Part shown: positions 32,642-41,765 of the stretch, one piece after another
Position numbering within the stretch: position 1 is the stretch's first letter
Layout of the letters: each line of letters begins with the position of its first letter
Origin: Marisediminicola sp040546025
GTDB lineage: Bacteria; Actinomycetota; Actinomycetes; Actinomycetales; Microbacteriaceae
Direction of reading: 5' to 3'
Assembly: GCF_040546025.1 (NCBI RefSeq)
Contig: NZ_JBEPNA010000003.1
Span: forward strand, 186,001 to 250,000
Length of the DNA stretch: 64,000 nt
The notes under the pieces: generated by a model
The model's database searches: none
Seen by the model: only the letters and a program-made list of their open reading frames with translations
What the model was told of the DNA's origin: nothing
Made by a program: the position numbers and the translations under genes

Positions 32642-33379
32642 ATGCCGCTCCTGACACTCTCCGGGGTCACCCGCTCGGTGCGCCTGCCCGACTCGAGCAT
32701 GCTCGAGATCCTCCGGGGCGTCGACCTCGAGGTGGAGGTCGGCGACCACGTGTCGATCGTCGGCCGCTCTGGCTCGGGGAAGACGACGCTCCTCAACCTC
32801 CTCGGCCTGCTCGACAGCCCGACGGCGGGCACCATCACCTTCGAGGACCGGCTCGTCTCGAAGTTGTCCTCCGGGGCGCGCGACCGAGCGCGGGGGGCCG
32901 ACATCGGCTTCATCTTCCAGCAGTTCAACCTGCTCTCCGGCCGCACGGCGCTCGAGAACGTCATGACGCCGCTGCTGTACGCCTCCGGGCGGCAGTTCTG
33001 GCGGCGCGAGGCAATCGCCGCGGACATGCTCGACCGCGTCGGCCTCGGCGCGCGAATGAGCTCGATGCCCGAGAAGCTGTCCGGAGGAGAGCAGCAGCGC
33101 GTCGCGATCGCCCGCGCGCTGGTGCGCGGTCCCCGGCTCATCCTCGCCGACGAGCCGACCGGCGCCCTCGACATCGAGACGGGGGTGGTCATCATGAAGC
33201 TTCTCGACGATGTCGCCGAATCATCGGGTGCAGCGCTCATCACCATCACCCACGACACCAACGTCGCCGCGCTCGCCCGCAGGCACTACCGACTCGGTCA
33301 CGGCGTGCTCGTGCCGATCGAACCCGGCTACCTCGACCCGGCTGCGACCGCAGGCGTCTTCGGGGAGGTCGGCGCATGA
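32642..33379 (+). CDS. ABC transporter ATP-binding protein (MacB/LolD type)
   Basis: A 245-residue ATPase. Walker A GRSGSGKT (41-48), signature LSGGEQQRVAIARAL (from about 146), Walker B LILADEPTGALD, and the switch His in ITITHDTNVA. It belongs to the MacB/LolD/FtsE group, which powers mechanotransmission-type permeases rather than classical transport. Begins one base after the adaptor stop codon and overlaps the permease start (ATGA). Confidence 0.93.
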   Translation: MPLLTLSGVTRSVRLPDSSMLEILRGVDLEVEVGDHVSIVGRSGSGKTTLLNLLGLLDSPTAGTITFEDRLVSKLSSGARDRARGADIGFIFQQFNLLSGRTALENVMTPLLYASGRQFWRREAIAADMLDRVGLGARMSSMPEKLSGGEQQRVAIARALVRGPRLILADEPTGALDIETGVVIMKLLDDVAESSGAALITITHDTNVAALARRHYRLGHGVLVPIEPGYLDPAATAGVFGEVGA

Positions 33380-34593
33380 GGCGCATCCTGTCGAGCACGG
33401 TCGGAGCCGTCGTCGAGGCGCGCTCCGAGCTCCGGGTACACCGCACCAGGGTGCTGCTGAGCCTGATCGGTGTCGCGGTCGCCATCGCTGCGCTCACGAG
33501 CGTCGTCGGACTCGGCCAGATGGCCCGCCAATCCACGACCGAGTCCTTCGAGCGGGGCGGCGGTCGCGCGGCAACACTCGTGGTCAGCGCCTACTCCCAG
33601 TCGGGCGCGCCCCTGAACAGCTCGGCGCTCGGCGACGCCGTCGCCACGGCAACCGAGCGCTACGGCATCAGCCACGTCACGCCTGCCGGCTACTCGAACC
33701 AGCGCATCCAGTTCCCCGATGGGGTTGTCGACGTTCAGACGCAACTCGTCGGCGTCGACTACCGCACGATGCATCGCCTCGCGGTGCTCGATGGGTCGTG
33801 GTTCACCGAAACGGATGCCGATCGGCTCGCCCCCGGTCTCGTGGTCAACGAGGCGTTCTGGCAGCGGATCGGATCCCCGGACCTGCGCACCCACCCGACC
33901 GTCACGATCGTCGGTGCGAGCCGGGCGACCGCGGTGATCCTCGGCGTCACCAGTTCCTATCCCGGCGACCCGACCTCAAGCGCCATGATGTTGCTGTCCT
34001 CCTACGAACGCATCGCCGACCCCGCCCAGCTCGCGAGCGTCTCGCCCGGGTACGAGTTCTGGGTGCCAGCCGATCTCGCCGACCCGATCATGGCGGGCCT
34101 GACGAGCGACCTGCGAGGCGTGCTCGGAAGCGGCGCCACCGTCGACGTGTTCCGCTCGGACTATGCCGCCTACGGGGAGGACCCGCTCGGGCCGATCACC
34201 TTCGTCGTCACCGGCGTCGCCTTGCTCATCCTGTTCCTCGGTGCGCTGAGCCTCGTGAACATCTCGCTCGTGACCGTGCGCCAGCGTGTGCGCGAGATCG
34301 GAATCCGTCGCAGCTTCGGTGCGACCGCCGGACGCGTCTTCTTCGCGGTGATGATGGAAAGCGTCGTCGGCACCGTCGCCGCAGGGGTCATCGGCGTCGT
34401 CGTCGCGGTGCTCGTCGTCACCAACCCGACCCTGCAGCAGCTCGTCGCCCAGGGCGCGATCGAGCTGCCGCCGTTCCCCCTCGAGGCCGCGCTCATCGGA
34501 CTTGGCGCGGCCGTCGTCGTCGGTGCTCTCGCGGGCCTGCTTCCCGCGCTCGTTGCCGTGCGGGTGAAGGTGATCGACGCGATTCGCTACTGA
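33376..34593 (+). CDS. ABC transporter permease (MacB/FtsX family)
   Basis: A 405-residue permease with one helix near residues 28-48, a large extracytoplasmic MacB-PCD-type domain (about 60-270) and three C-terminal helices of the FtsX domain. The cytoplasmic loop after the second helix reads TVRQRVREIGIRRSFGATAGRV, a hallmark of the family. The layout is the actinobacterial version of MacB, probably exporting or acting on a peptide or envelope substrate that is not known. Confidence 0.92.
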   Translation: MRRILSSTVGAVVEARSELRVHRTRVLLSLIGVAVAIAALTSVVGLGQMARQSTTESFERGGGRAATLVVSAYSQSGAPLNSSALGDAVATATERYGISHVTPAGYSNQRIQFPDGVVDVQTQLVGVDYRTMHRLAVLDGSWFTETDADRLAPGLVVNEAFWQRIGSPDLRTHPTVTIVGASRATAVILGVTSSYPGDPTSSAMMLLSSYERIADPAQLASVSPGYEFWVPADLADPIMAGLTSDLRGVLGSGATVDVFRSDYAAYGEDPLGPITFVVTGVALLILFLGALSLVNISLVTVRQRVREIGIRRSFGATAGRVFFAVMMESVVGTVAAGVIGVVVAVLVVTNPTLQQLVAQGAIELPPFPLEAALIGLGAAVVVGALAGLLPALVAVRVKVIDAIRY

Positions 34594-34647
34594 GCGCGAT
34601 CGCCTGACACGCGCGCGGGCCAACCGGCCGCTGACGGCGGCCCGGGA

Positions 34648-34653
34648 TACCGT
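34648..34653 (+). promoter_or_regulatory. -10 element (TACCGT) of ftsK
   Basis: TACCGT lies 7 nt before the ftsK ATG at 34661; an AAGGA is present but only two bases from the ATG. Confidence 0.4.
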
Positions 34654-34660
34654 AAGGAAC

Positions 34661-37471
34661 ATGGCTACGAGCACTCGGTCGACCCCGCGCGCGCGAACGA
34701 CGCCGCGCTCCGGCACCAAGGGCGCCGGCGCCGCGACCGGCAAGGGCACCACGCGCAAGATGCCCGCCCCCAAATTCGAACCCGAACGCGGCCCCGGGCT
34801 GCTCTCCCGCGCCTGGCTCGGCCTCGCGCACATCGTCGGTGGCGGCGCGCGCGTGCTCGGCAAGGAGACCCTGGCCAAGGAGGAGCGCCGCGACGGAGTG
34901 CCGTTCTTCATCGTCATCCTCGCCGTCTTCGGCGCCGTCGTGAAGTGGTTCAACCCCGCCGACCCCGTCGCCGTCGCACTCGACGCCTACTCCTTCGGGG
35001 GTCTCTTCGGCCACGTCGCCTACGCGCTGCCCGTGATCATGGTGCTGTTCGCGATCTGGCTGTTCCGGCATCCGGCATCCGTCCACGACAACGGGCGCAT
35101 CGGAATCGGCCTCGCCGTGCTCCTGACCACCGTCAGCGGACTTTTCCACATCTTCGGCGGTCAGCCGTCGCCCGCTCAGGGCATGCCCGACCTCGCGATC
35201 GCCGGCGGCATCCTCGGCTGGGTGCTCGCCGCCCCCCTGGTGTTCGTCCTCACGACCGCGGGCGCGACGGCCGTGGTCATCCTGCTGCTCGTGCTCTCGC
35301 TGTTCATCATCACGAAGACCCCGCCGAACCGGCTACTGCACCGGTTGCGCGAGCTCTACTCCTACCTGTTCGGTGCCGAGATGCCGGATGCCGAGGCCGC
35401 GGCCGCGAAAAAGGCCGCGAAGTCCGACACCGGCTCCTTCGGGTCGATCGACGACCTCGGGCTCGGCGAAGAGACCGAGCTGCCCTGGTGGCGACGCAAC
35501 AAGACACGTCGCGAAGACGACCCGGCCTACGACACCCCGGTTATCGTGCGGGCACGCGACGAGACCGAGGTCATCGATCGCGCCGCCGACGCCGCAGCGG
35601 AGCGCGCGAGGGCCGAGCATGCCGAGCGGGCCGAACGCGCCGCGGAGGCCGCCCTGCTCGCCGACCTCGTGCAGGCCGAGGGGGCGCTCGAGCGGTTCAC
35701 CGGTGAGGTCGAGGGCCACCCGACCGGCATCAGGGACGACTCCGGCCCCAGCGTCGCCGATCCGCTGCCCGGTTTTGCCGACAGCGCGTCGACCAAGGGC
35801 GCGGCGGGCGAGTTCGCAGCCGCGACGGGTCCGCAGCCGCCGACGGCACCGTACCGACTTCCCGCCGTGTCGACGCTCGCAGTCGGCACTCCGCCGAAGT
35901 CGCGTTCCGAGGCCAATGAGGTCATCGTGCGCGCCATCACCGAGGTGCTCAAGCAGTTCGCCGTCGACGCCAAGGTCACCGGCTTCAGCCGTGGGCCGAC
36001 CGTCACGCGATACGAGATCGAGCTCGGCCCCGGCGTGAAGGTCGAGCGCGTCACGGCGCTCAACAAGAATCTCAGCTACGCCGTCGCGAGCAATGAGGTG
36101 CGCATCCTCTCGCCGATTCCCGGCCGCTCCGCGATCGGCGTCGAGATCCCGAACACCGACCGTGAGATCGTGTCGCTCGGCGACGTGCTCCGCTCGAAGG
36201 CCTCGACCAGCAGCCAGCATCCGCTCACCGTCGGCCTCGGCAAAGACGTCGAGGGCGGCTTCGTCGTCGCGAACCTCGCGAAAATGCCCCACCTGCTCGT
36301 CGCCGGCTCGACCGGCTCGGGCAAGTCGAGCTTCGTCAACTCGATGATCGTCTCGCTGCTCATGCACGCCAGCCCCGCCGAGGTGCGCATGGTGCTGATC
36401 GACCCGAAGCGGGTCGAGCTCACCCCCTACGCCGGCATTCCCCACCTCATTACCCCCGTCATCACGAGCCCCAAGAAGGCCGCAGAGGCGCTCAGCTGGG
36501 TCGTGAAGGAAATGGATATGCGGTACGACGACCTCGAGAGCTTCGGGTTCCGTCACATCGACGACTTCAATCGAGCGGTCTCGGCGGGCGAGATCATCCT
36601 CCCCGTCGGCAGCGAGCGCAAGCTCAAGCCCTACCCGTACCTGCTCGTGGTCGTCGACGAGCTCGCCGACCTCATGATGGTCGCCCCGCGCGACGTCGAG
36701 GACTCGATCGTGCGCATCACGCAGCTGGCCAGGGCCTCCGGCATCCACCTCGTGCTCGCCACCCAGCGCCCGAGCGTCGACGTCGTCACCGGCCTCATCA
36801 AGGCGAACGTGCCCTCGCGGCTCGCCTTCGCGGTGAGCAGCATGACCGACAGCCGGGTGATCCTCGACCAGCCCGGCGCCGAGAAGCTCATCGGACAGGG
36901 CGACGCGCTCTTCCTGCCCATGGGCGCCTCCAAGTCGATCCGGGTGCAGGGCGCCTGGGTCACCGAGAGCGAGGTCAATGCCGTCGTCAAGCACGTGACC
37001 CGCCAGGCCCAGCCCGAGTACCGGAAGGACGTGGCCGCCGTCGCCGAAAAGAAGGTCATCGACGGCGACATAGGCGACGACCTCGAGGTGCTGCTGGCCG
37101 CAGCCGAACTCATCGTCAGTACCCAGTTCGGATCGACCTCGATGCTGCAGCGCAAGCTGCGGGTCGGCTTCGCGAAGGCGGGGCGCCTGATGGACCTGCT
37201 CGAATCTCGCGAGATCGTCGGGCCCTCCGAGGGGTCGAAGGCGCGCGACGTGCTTGTCACGCCGGAACAGCTTCCGGGAGTGCTCGCGCGGCTGCGGGGC
37301 GAGGATGCACCGGCAGCGCCAGCGGCGGCATCCGACCAACGGCAGGCACGCTCGGCCGATGCAGACCGGCTCGAGAACCCGCTGGCCGATCCGGTTCGCG
37401 AGATGACGACCGGTTACGATGAGGTGGACGCCTCGGACGAGGACGCCTGGGGTCTGACGGGCAGGGAGTAA
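34661..37471 (+). CDS. ftsK: DNA translocase FtsK/SpoIIIE family
   Basis: A 936-residue septal DNA pump that clears chromosomes during division. A basic N-terminus is followed by four or five membrane helices (about residues 75-220), a charged linker (220-420), and the motor: alpha/beta RecA-like domains with Walker A GSTGSGKSSF near residue 547 and Walker B PYLLVVVDELADLM. A winged-helix gamma domain follows (MLQRKLRVGFAKAGRLMDLL), which reads DNA polarity sequences. The C-terminal tail of about 70 residues is low complexity. pgsA starts 4 bp later. Confidence 0.96.
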   Translation: MATSTRSTPRARTTPRSGTKGAGAATGKGTTRKMPAPKFEPERGPGLLSRAWLGLAHIVGGGARVLGKETLAKEERRDGVPFFIVILAVFGAVVKWFNPADPVAVALDAYSFGGLFGHVAYALPVIMVLFAIWLFRHPASVHDNGRIGIGLAVLLTTVSGLFHIFGGQPSPAQGMPDLAIAGGILGWVLAAPLVFVLTTAGATAVVILLLVLSLFIITKTPPNRLLHRLRELYSYLFGAEMPDAEAAAAKKAAKSDTGSFGSIDDLGLGEETELPWWRRNKTRREDDPAYDTPVIVRARDETEVIDRAADAAAERARAEHAERAERAAEAALLADLVQAEGALERFTGEVEGHPTGIRDDSGPSVADPLPGFADSASTKGAAGEFAAATGPQPPTAPYRLPAVSTLAVGTPPKSRSEANEVIVRAITEVLKQFAVDAKVTGFSRGPTVTRYEIELGPGVKVERVTALNKNLSYAVASNEVRILSPIPGRSAIGVEIPNTDREIVSLGDVLRSKASTSSQHPLTVGLGKDVEGGFVVANLAKMPHLLVAGSTGSGKSSFVNSMIVSLLMHASPAEVRMVLIDPKRVELTPYAGIPHLITPVITSPKKAAEALSWVVKEMDMRYDDLESFGFRHIDDFNRAVSAGEIILPVGSERKLKPYPYLLVVVDELADLMMVAPRDVEDSIVRITQLARASGIHLVLATQRPSVDVVTGLIKANVPSRLAFAVSSMTDSRVILDQPGAEKLIGQGDALFLPMGASKSIRVQGAWVTESEVNAVVKHVTRQAQPEYRKDVAAVAEKKVIDGDIGDDLEVLLAAAELIVSTQFGSTSMLQRKLRVGFAKAGRLMDLLESREIVGPSEGSKARDVLVTPEQLPGVLARLRGEDAPAAPAAASDQRQARSADADRLENPLADPVREMTTGYDEVDASDEDAWGLTGRE

Positions 37472-37475
37472 CGCC

Positions 37476-38153
37476 GTGGCTTCTGATCGAGTGCCGCCGG
37501 GTCCGCCCTCCGCTTCGCCGGGGGAACCGGCTCCGCGCCGCCCCAACCCGATGCGCGGCCGGGTCGTCCGGTCGGGCGATACCCCCGCGAGCTCCGGCAA
37601 CATCGCCAATATCATCACCGTCGTCCGCATCCTGATGGCGCCGGCCTTCATCTGGCTGCTGCTCGCCGACGACGGCGCGCTGGGCCCGCTGCGCATCATC
37701 GCGGCGGTGCTCTTCGTGGTCGCGATCGTCACCGACAGCGTGGACGGCCTGCTCGCCCGGCGCCAGAACCTCGTCACCGACCTCGGGAAGATCCTCGACC
37801 CGATCGCGGACAAAGTGCTCATCGGCGGTGCACTGGTCGGACTCTCGATGCTCGGCGAGCTGCCGTGGTGGGTCACGATCATCATCCTGGTGCGCGAGCT
37901 GGGTATCACCGCCTTCCGATTCGCTGTGCTGCGCACCCGCGTCATCCCGGCCTCGAGCGGCGGCAAGCTCAAGACCGTGCTGCAGTCCGTTGCGATCTCG
38001 CTCTACCTGTTCCCGCTGCAGCTCGTGGTCGGCGACTGGATCCTCTGGGTCAATGCGGTGCTCATGGGTCTCGCTGTCATCGTGACCGTCGTCACCGGCG
38101 CGGACTACCTGTGGAAGGCGTACCGAGGCAACCGGCCCGGCGCCAAGCCGTGA
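37476..38153 (+). CDS. pgsA: CDP-diacylglycerol-glycerol-3-phosphate 3-phosphatidyltransferase
   Basis: A 225-residue membrane enzyme making phosphatidylglycerol phosphate. The CDP-alcohol phosphotransferase motif D-x2-DG-x2-AR-x8-G-x3-D-x3-D is complete, from Asp87 through Asp112. About five hydrophobic helices follow a Pro-rich, basic N-terminus of 40 residues. GTG 37476 is the start. Located between ftsK and cinA, its normal actinobacterial position. Confidence 0.94.
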   Translation: MASDRVPPGPPSASPGEPAPRRPNPMRGRVVRSGDTPASSGNIANIITVVRILMAPAFIWLLLADDGALGPLRIIAAVLFVVAIVTDSVDGLLARRQNLVTDLGKILDPIADKVLIGGALVGLSMLGELPWWVTIIILVRELGITAFRFAVLRTRVIPASSGGKLKTVLQSVAISLYLFPLQLVVGDWILWVNAVLMGLAVIVTVVTGADYLWKAYRGNRPGAKP

Positions 38154-38635
38154 GCCTCGCCGCCGATCTCATCGCCGAGCTGACCGCGCGGAACCTGTCG
38201 GTCGCCGTTGCGGAGTCGCTCACCGGCGGCCTCCTCGTCGCCGAGCTGGTCGCGATCCCCGGGGCGTCCCTCGTCGTCCGCGGGGGAGTCGTCGCGTACG
38301 CCACCGACCTCAAGCACTCGCTGCTGGGTGTGTCGGCGGAGCTGCTGGCCGCCGAGGGACCGGTGCACCCCGAGGTGGCCCGGCAAATGGCGATGGGTGT
38401 GCGCCGGATGCTGTCGAATGACGGCACACCCGCCGACATCGGCCTCGCCACCACCGGGGTCGCCGGCCCGGGCCCTCGGGACGGACACCCGGAGGGCGAG
38501 GCGTACGTCGCGATCGCGATCGGCGACAGGGCCGAAGTGCTTCACCTGCACATATCGGGAACCCGCGACGACATCCGAAAACGCGTCGTCTCCGAATCAC
38601 TCAGTGAACTGGCCAAATTGCTGCACCTCGGCTAG
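38150..38635 (+). CDS. CinA-family C-terminal domain protein (nicotinamide-nucleotide amidase type)
   Basis: A 161-residue single-domain CinA C-terminal protein. Signatures are VAVAESLTGGLLVAELVAIPGAS, VAYATDLKHSLLGV and LATTGVAGPG. Stand-alone proteins of this kind deamidate nicotinamide mononucleotide (PncC activity); the N-terminal domain of full CinA is absent. GTG start overlaps the pgsA stop (GTGA). Confidence 0.9.
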   Translation: MSLAADLIAELTARNLSVAVAESLTGGLLVAELVAIPGASLVVRGGVVAYATDLKHSLLGVSAELLAAEGPVHPEVARQMAMGVRRMLSNDGTPADIGLATTGVAGPGPRDGHPEGEAYVAIAIGDRAEVLHLHISGTRDDIRKRVVSESLSELAKLLHLG

Positions 38636-38798
38636 CTATCGCGGGGAATGTTTCGCGTTTCGATCTCGTTACATAGCAGTGATTAACAAGCGTCACACAG
38701 ATTGTTCTCGATAGAGTTTGGGTCATCAGGAGTTGCGTAGCCGCAACTTCTGGCACGCATCTACAACACGGGTCAGTCATCTAAGGAGGAGAGTCCAC

Positions 38799-39107
38799 AT
38801 GGTCCTAGTACGCCAAGAAATCGGAGATGTACTCCGGGACTTCCGCCTGCAAAAAGGTCGAACCCTTCGCCAGGTCGCGAGCAAGGCCAGTGTTGCTCTC
38901 GGATACCTGAGCGAGGTGGAGCGGGGCCAGAAAGAGGCCAGCTCCGAGATCCTTGCCTCTGTTGCGGATGCCCTCGACACCCCCATTTCGGTCATCATGC
39001 GCGAAGTCGGCGATCGCCTCGCCGTCATCGAGGGTCTTAACCGGATCCCCGACACCGTTCCCGACGACCTCGTCGCCAATTTCGACGCCGACCTCGCGGT
39101 CCGCTAG
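38799..39107 (+). CDS. clgR: ClgR-like helix-turn-helix regulator
   Basis: A 102-residue XRE-type regulator. The helix-turn-helix spans about residues 11-65 (RLQKGRTLRQVASKASVALG, then YLSEVERGQKEASSEILASV). ClgR of other actinobacteria activates clpP, clpC and related stress genes and is encoded in this same place between cinA and recA. The start has a strong ribosome binding site (AAGGAGGA, 38783-38790). ClgR proteins are often degraded through C-terminal residues; here the end is DLAVR. A terminator follows. Confidence 0.9.
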   Translation: MVLVRQEIGDVLRDFRLQKGRTLRQVASKASVALGYLSEVERGQKEASSEILASVADALDTPISVIMREVGDRLAVIEGLNRIPDTVPDDLVANFDADLAVR

Positions 39108-39124
39108 AACCCACCCAATCGATC

Positions 39125-39156
39125 AAATGCCCCGGCCTCAACGCCGGGGCATTTGT
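39125..39156 (+). terminator. intrinsic terminator of clgR
   Basis: AAATGCCCCGGC (39125-39136) pairs perfectly with GCCGGGGCATTT (39143-39154) around a 6-nt loop, 17 bp after the clgR stop. Confidence 0.88.
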
Positions 39157-39290
39157 CGTGTGGGGATACCGCGCCCGGTGAGGTTCGGGCGTGCCGGGCC
39201 GCTCTCGCGGGTCCGCGGGAGATTCGGCATCCGACGGGCTGGACGTGATTCGTGCAGTGCTTTGCCGCTCGCTCTTGTTAGCGTTGTCGG

Positions 39291-39512
39291 GTGAGAGTGA
39301 GTGAGTTCTGGCAGGCCGTGGCCGACGAGTTCGGCGAGGGATACGGGCGAACCGTCACGCGCGATCTCGTGCTCGGTGCCCTGGGAGACCGCACCCCTGT
39401 GCAGGCCATAGCCGCGGGCATCGACACGAAAGAGATCTGGGTTGCCCTCTGCGCGTCGACCGATGTTCCCCCGAACCGACGGTACGGGGTAGGCCAGCTG
39501 CCGCAGAAGTAG
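39291..39512 (+). CDS. DUF3046 family protein
   Basis: A 73-residue protein matching DUF3046, a small actinobacterial family encoded just upstream of recA: MRVSEFWQAVADEFG at the N-terminus, then DLVLGALGDRTPVQAI and VPPNRRYGVG. Function unknown. GTG start at 39291. Confidence 0.9.
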   Translation: MRVSEFWQAVADEFGEGYGRTVTRDLVLGALGDRTPVQAIAAGIDTKEIWVALCASTDVPPNRRYGVGQLPQK

Positions 39513-39933
39513 CAAGCGGCGGGTTGCCGGTCGCCACAGCCACTAGTCCGTGAGTTGCCTGCTCACGTCCCCTTTCGGGGCGTGGATGCCGCGTTTGTGG
39601 GCGACTCGCGGCTGATGGCGCCAGTTTGTTTGCGCGAAAGCGCCGCATGCAGCGAGGAATGTCCGACACGCGCCTCCCGGGGGTCGAACATTCGTTCGGT
39701 TCTTACTAAGCTCCTGCACAAGCGCAATCGAAGACGGTCTGTGCACTGATGCCGGTGACGGTCGACAGGAATGTCGGACGCCGAGCGTACAGTCGCAGTT
39801 GTTGGAGACGAACCAACGACAAGCACCACCCGTAACACCAGCCTTGTCGCGGACTGCCGGGCCCTGCAACATCGGCCTGGTAGTGAAGCGGCAGCCTACA
39901 GGCGCACAACCCTCTAGTCACAAGGAGCCTCCG
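39513..39933 (+). other. recA upstream region
   Basis: 421 bases with no convincing gene. It carries the LexA box at 39684-39699 and ends with the recA ribosome binding site (AAGGAG, 39922-39927). A T-arm-like stretch on the minus strand near 39810 was examined and is not a tRNA. Confidence 0.6.
39684..39699. promoter_or_regulatory. LexA-binding SOS box upstream of recA
   Basis: TCGAACATTCGTTCGG matches the Gram-positive/actinobacterial SOS consensus (TCGAAC, four bases, GTTCGA) with a final G instead of A and one core change. It lies about 235 bp before the recA ATG, so the recA transcript would have a long leader. lexA itself is at 47434-48135. Confidence 0.8.
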
Positions 39934-41043
39934 ATGGCATCAGCAGCAGATCGCGAAAAGTCACTCGAAACAGCACTCGCCCAGATCGACCGCCAGTTCG
40001 GCAAGGGCTCCGTCATGCGCCTCGGCAGCGACGAGCGCGCCCCCGTCGCGGTCATCCCGACCGGATCGATCGCCCTGGATGTCGCGCTCGGCATCGGCGG
40101 GCTTCCGCGCGGCCGCATCGTGGAGATCTACGGGCCGGAGTCCTCCGGCAAGACGACCCTCACGCTGCACGCCATCGCGAACGCGCAGAAGGCCGGCGGA
40201 ATCGCCGCCTTCATCGACGCGGAGCACGCACTCGACCCCGACTACGCGCAGAAGCTCGGCGTCGACATCGATGCACTCCTCGTCTCCCAGCCCGACACGG
40301 GTGAGCAGGCGCTCGAGATCGCCGACATGCTTGTCCGTTCCGGCTCGATCGACCTCATCGTCATCGACTCCGTCGCCGCCCTCGTGCCGCGCGCGGAGAT
40401 CGAGGGAGAGATGGGCGACTCGCACGTCGGTCTGCAGGCGCGGCTCATGTCGCAGGCGCTGCGCAAGCTCACGGGTGGCCTAAGCCAGACCAACACGACG
40501 ATGATCTTCATCAACCAGCTCCGCGAGAAGATCGGGGTGTTCTTCGGAAGCCCCGAGACCACCGCGGGAGGAAAAGCGCTGAAGTTCTACGCGTCGGTGC
40601 GCCTCGATATCCGCCGCATCGAGACTCTCAAAGACGGCACAGAGGCCTACGGTAACCGCACCCGGGTGAAGGTCGTCAAGAACAAGATGGCGCCGCCCTT
40701 CAAGCAGGCCGAGTTCGACATCCTTTACGGCGTCGGCATCTCGCGCGAGGGAAGCCTCATCGACTTCGGTGTCGAGCACGAGATCGTGCGCAAGTCGGGG
40801 GCGTGGTACACCTACGATGGCGACCAGCTGGGTCAGGGCAAGGACAACTCGCGCAACTTCCTGCTGAGAAACCCGCAGATCGCCCTCGACATCGAGAAGA
40901 AGATCATGATCAAGCTGGGAATGGCACCCGACCCGAACGCGCCCGCGGTCACGGAAGGTGACCAGGCGAAGGCGGTCGACACGGCGAAGACCGCGGCGGT
41001 CGAGCCCATCCAGAAAAAGCTCGCCTCGCGCAAGGCGGTCTGA
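39934..41043 (+). CDS. recA: recombinase RecA
   Basis: A 369-residue ATP-dependent DNA strand-exchange protein and co-protease for LexA cleavage. Walker A GPESSGKT is at residues 67-74; L1/L2 regions and the conserved stretch GGLSQTNTTMIFINQLREK are intact; no intein. ATG 39934 is set by the AAGGAG ribosome binding site. Overall length is standard, with a charged C-terminal tail. recX follows 2 bp later. Confidence 0.98.
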   Translation: MASAADREKSLETALAQIDRQFGKGSVMRLGSDERAPVAVIPTGSIALDVALGIGGLPRGRIVEIYGPESSGKTTLTLHAIANAQKAGGIAAFIDAEHALDPDYAQKLGVDIDALLVSQPDTGEQALEIADMLVRSGSIDLIVIDSVAALVPRAEIEGEMGDSHVGLQARLMSQALRKLTGGLSQTNTTMIFINQLREKIGVFFGSPETTAGGKALKFYASVRLDIRRIETLKDGTEAYGNRTRVKVVKNKMAPPFKQAEFDILYGVGISREGSLIDFGVEHEIVRKSGAWYTYDGDQLGQGKDNSRNFLLRNPQIALDIEKKIMIKLGMAPDPNAPAVTEGDQAKAVDTAKTAAVEPIQKKLASRKAV

Positions 41044-41045
41044 TC

Positions 41046-41684
41046 GTGACGCCGCCGAACGACGGCTGGTATGTCGAGCCCACCGGCGGTGGCGAGAGCC
41101 CCCCTCTCGCCACCGTGACACCGATCCGCAGGGTCGTGTTCGAAGAACTGCCGGAGGAACCGGAGGCGGTCGCCGAGACGGCGTCGGAGAAGGCCGCGGC
41201 CCGACGGGCGGACCGTGCGGCCAATGTGAGCATGACCGCGCTCACGCGTCGCGGAATGTCCCGCTGGGAGCTTGAGCAGATCCTGGTGGCGCGGGATCTC
41301 GACCCCGACGAGGTCGAGGCCGAGCTCGACCGGCTTGCCGGAGTCGGCCTCATCGACGACGCGGCGCTGGCCGAGACCATCGTGCGCACCCAGCACGAGC
41401 GCAAAGGCCTCGGGCGCAGTGCCCTCGTCGCTGAGATGCGCCGCAGGCACATCGATCCGGCGCAGATCGAGGAGTCGCTCGAGCAGCTCGGCGATGACAG
41501 CGAGCTCGAGCGCGCCAAGGAGCTTGCGCACAAGCGCGCCCCGCAGCTGCGGTCGCTCGACCAGACCACCGCGAAGCGCCGACTCACGGCGTTCCTCATG
41601 CGCAAGGGGTACCCGTCGAGCGTCATCCGCACCGCCGTCGACGAGGCGCTCGACGCGGGGGGCTCGGCCGTCCGCTTCCGCTGA
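41046..41684 (+). CDS. recX: RecA regulatory protein RecX
   Basis: A 212-residue inhibitor/modulator of RecA filaments. The first 60 residues are a Pro/Glu-rich, poorly conserved extension; the three RecX helical repeats follow (LTRRGMSRWELEQILVARDL; GLIDDAALAETIVRTQHERK; ending RLTAFLMRKGYPSSVIRTAV). GTG 41046 starts 2 bp after the recA stop, so expression is coupled. Confidence 0.92.
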   Translation: MTPPNDGWYVEPTGGGESPPLATVTPIRRVVFEELPEEPEAVAETASEKAAARRADRAANVSMTALTRRGMSRWELEQILVARDLDPDEVEAELDRLAGVGLIDDAALAETIVRTQHERKGLGRSALVAEMRRRHIDPAQIEESLEQLGDDSELERAKELAHKRAPQLRSLDQTTAKRRLTAFLMRKGYPSSVIRTAVDEALDAGGSAVRFR

Positions 41685-41765
41685 CGGCCGGCTCTGCCCG
41701 GGCCATGCTGGCGGTCGCTGCAGTCAGGCGGGGCGCAGCGCAACGCGGGTTAAGCTTTTACCATC

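Noticed and set aside
38636..38798. ClgR autoregulatory site or promoter in the clgR leader
   Set aside because: The region is AT-richer and likely regulatory, but the CGCG spacing does not fit the ClgR consensus and no hexamer pair could be assigned.
39780..39850. tRNA-like stretch on the minus strand (a T-arm-like GTTGG, 7-nt loop, CCAAC)
   Set aside because: The T-loop lacks the conserved A, no D-arm or anticodon arm is found at the right distance, and no acceptor stem can be paired.
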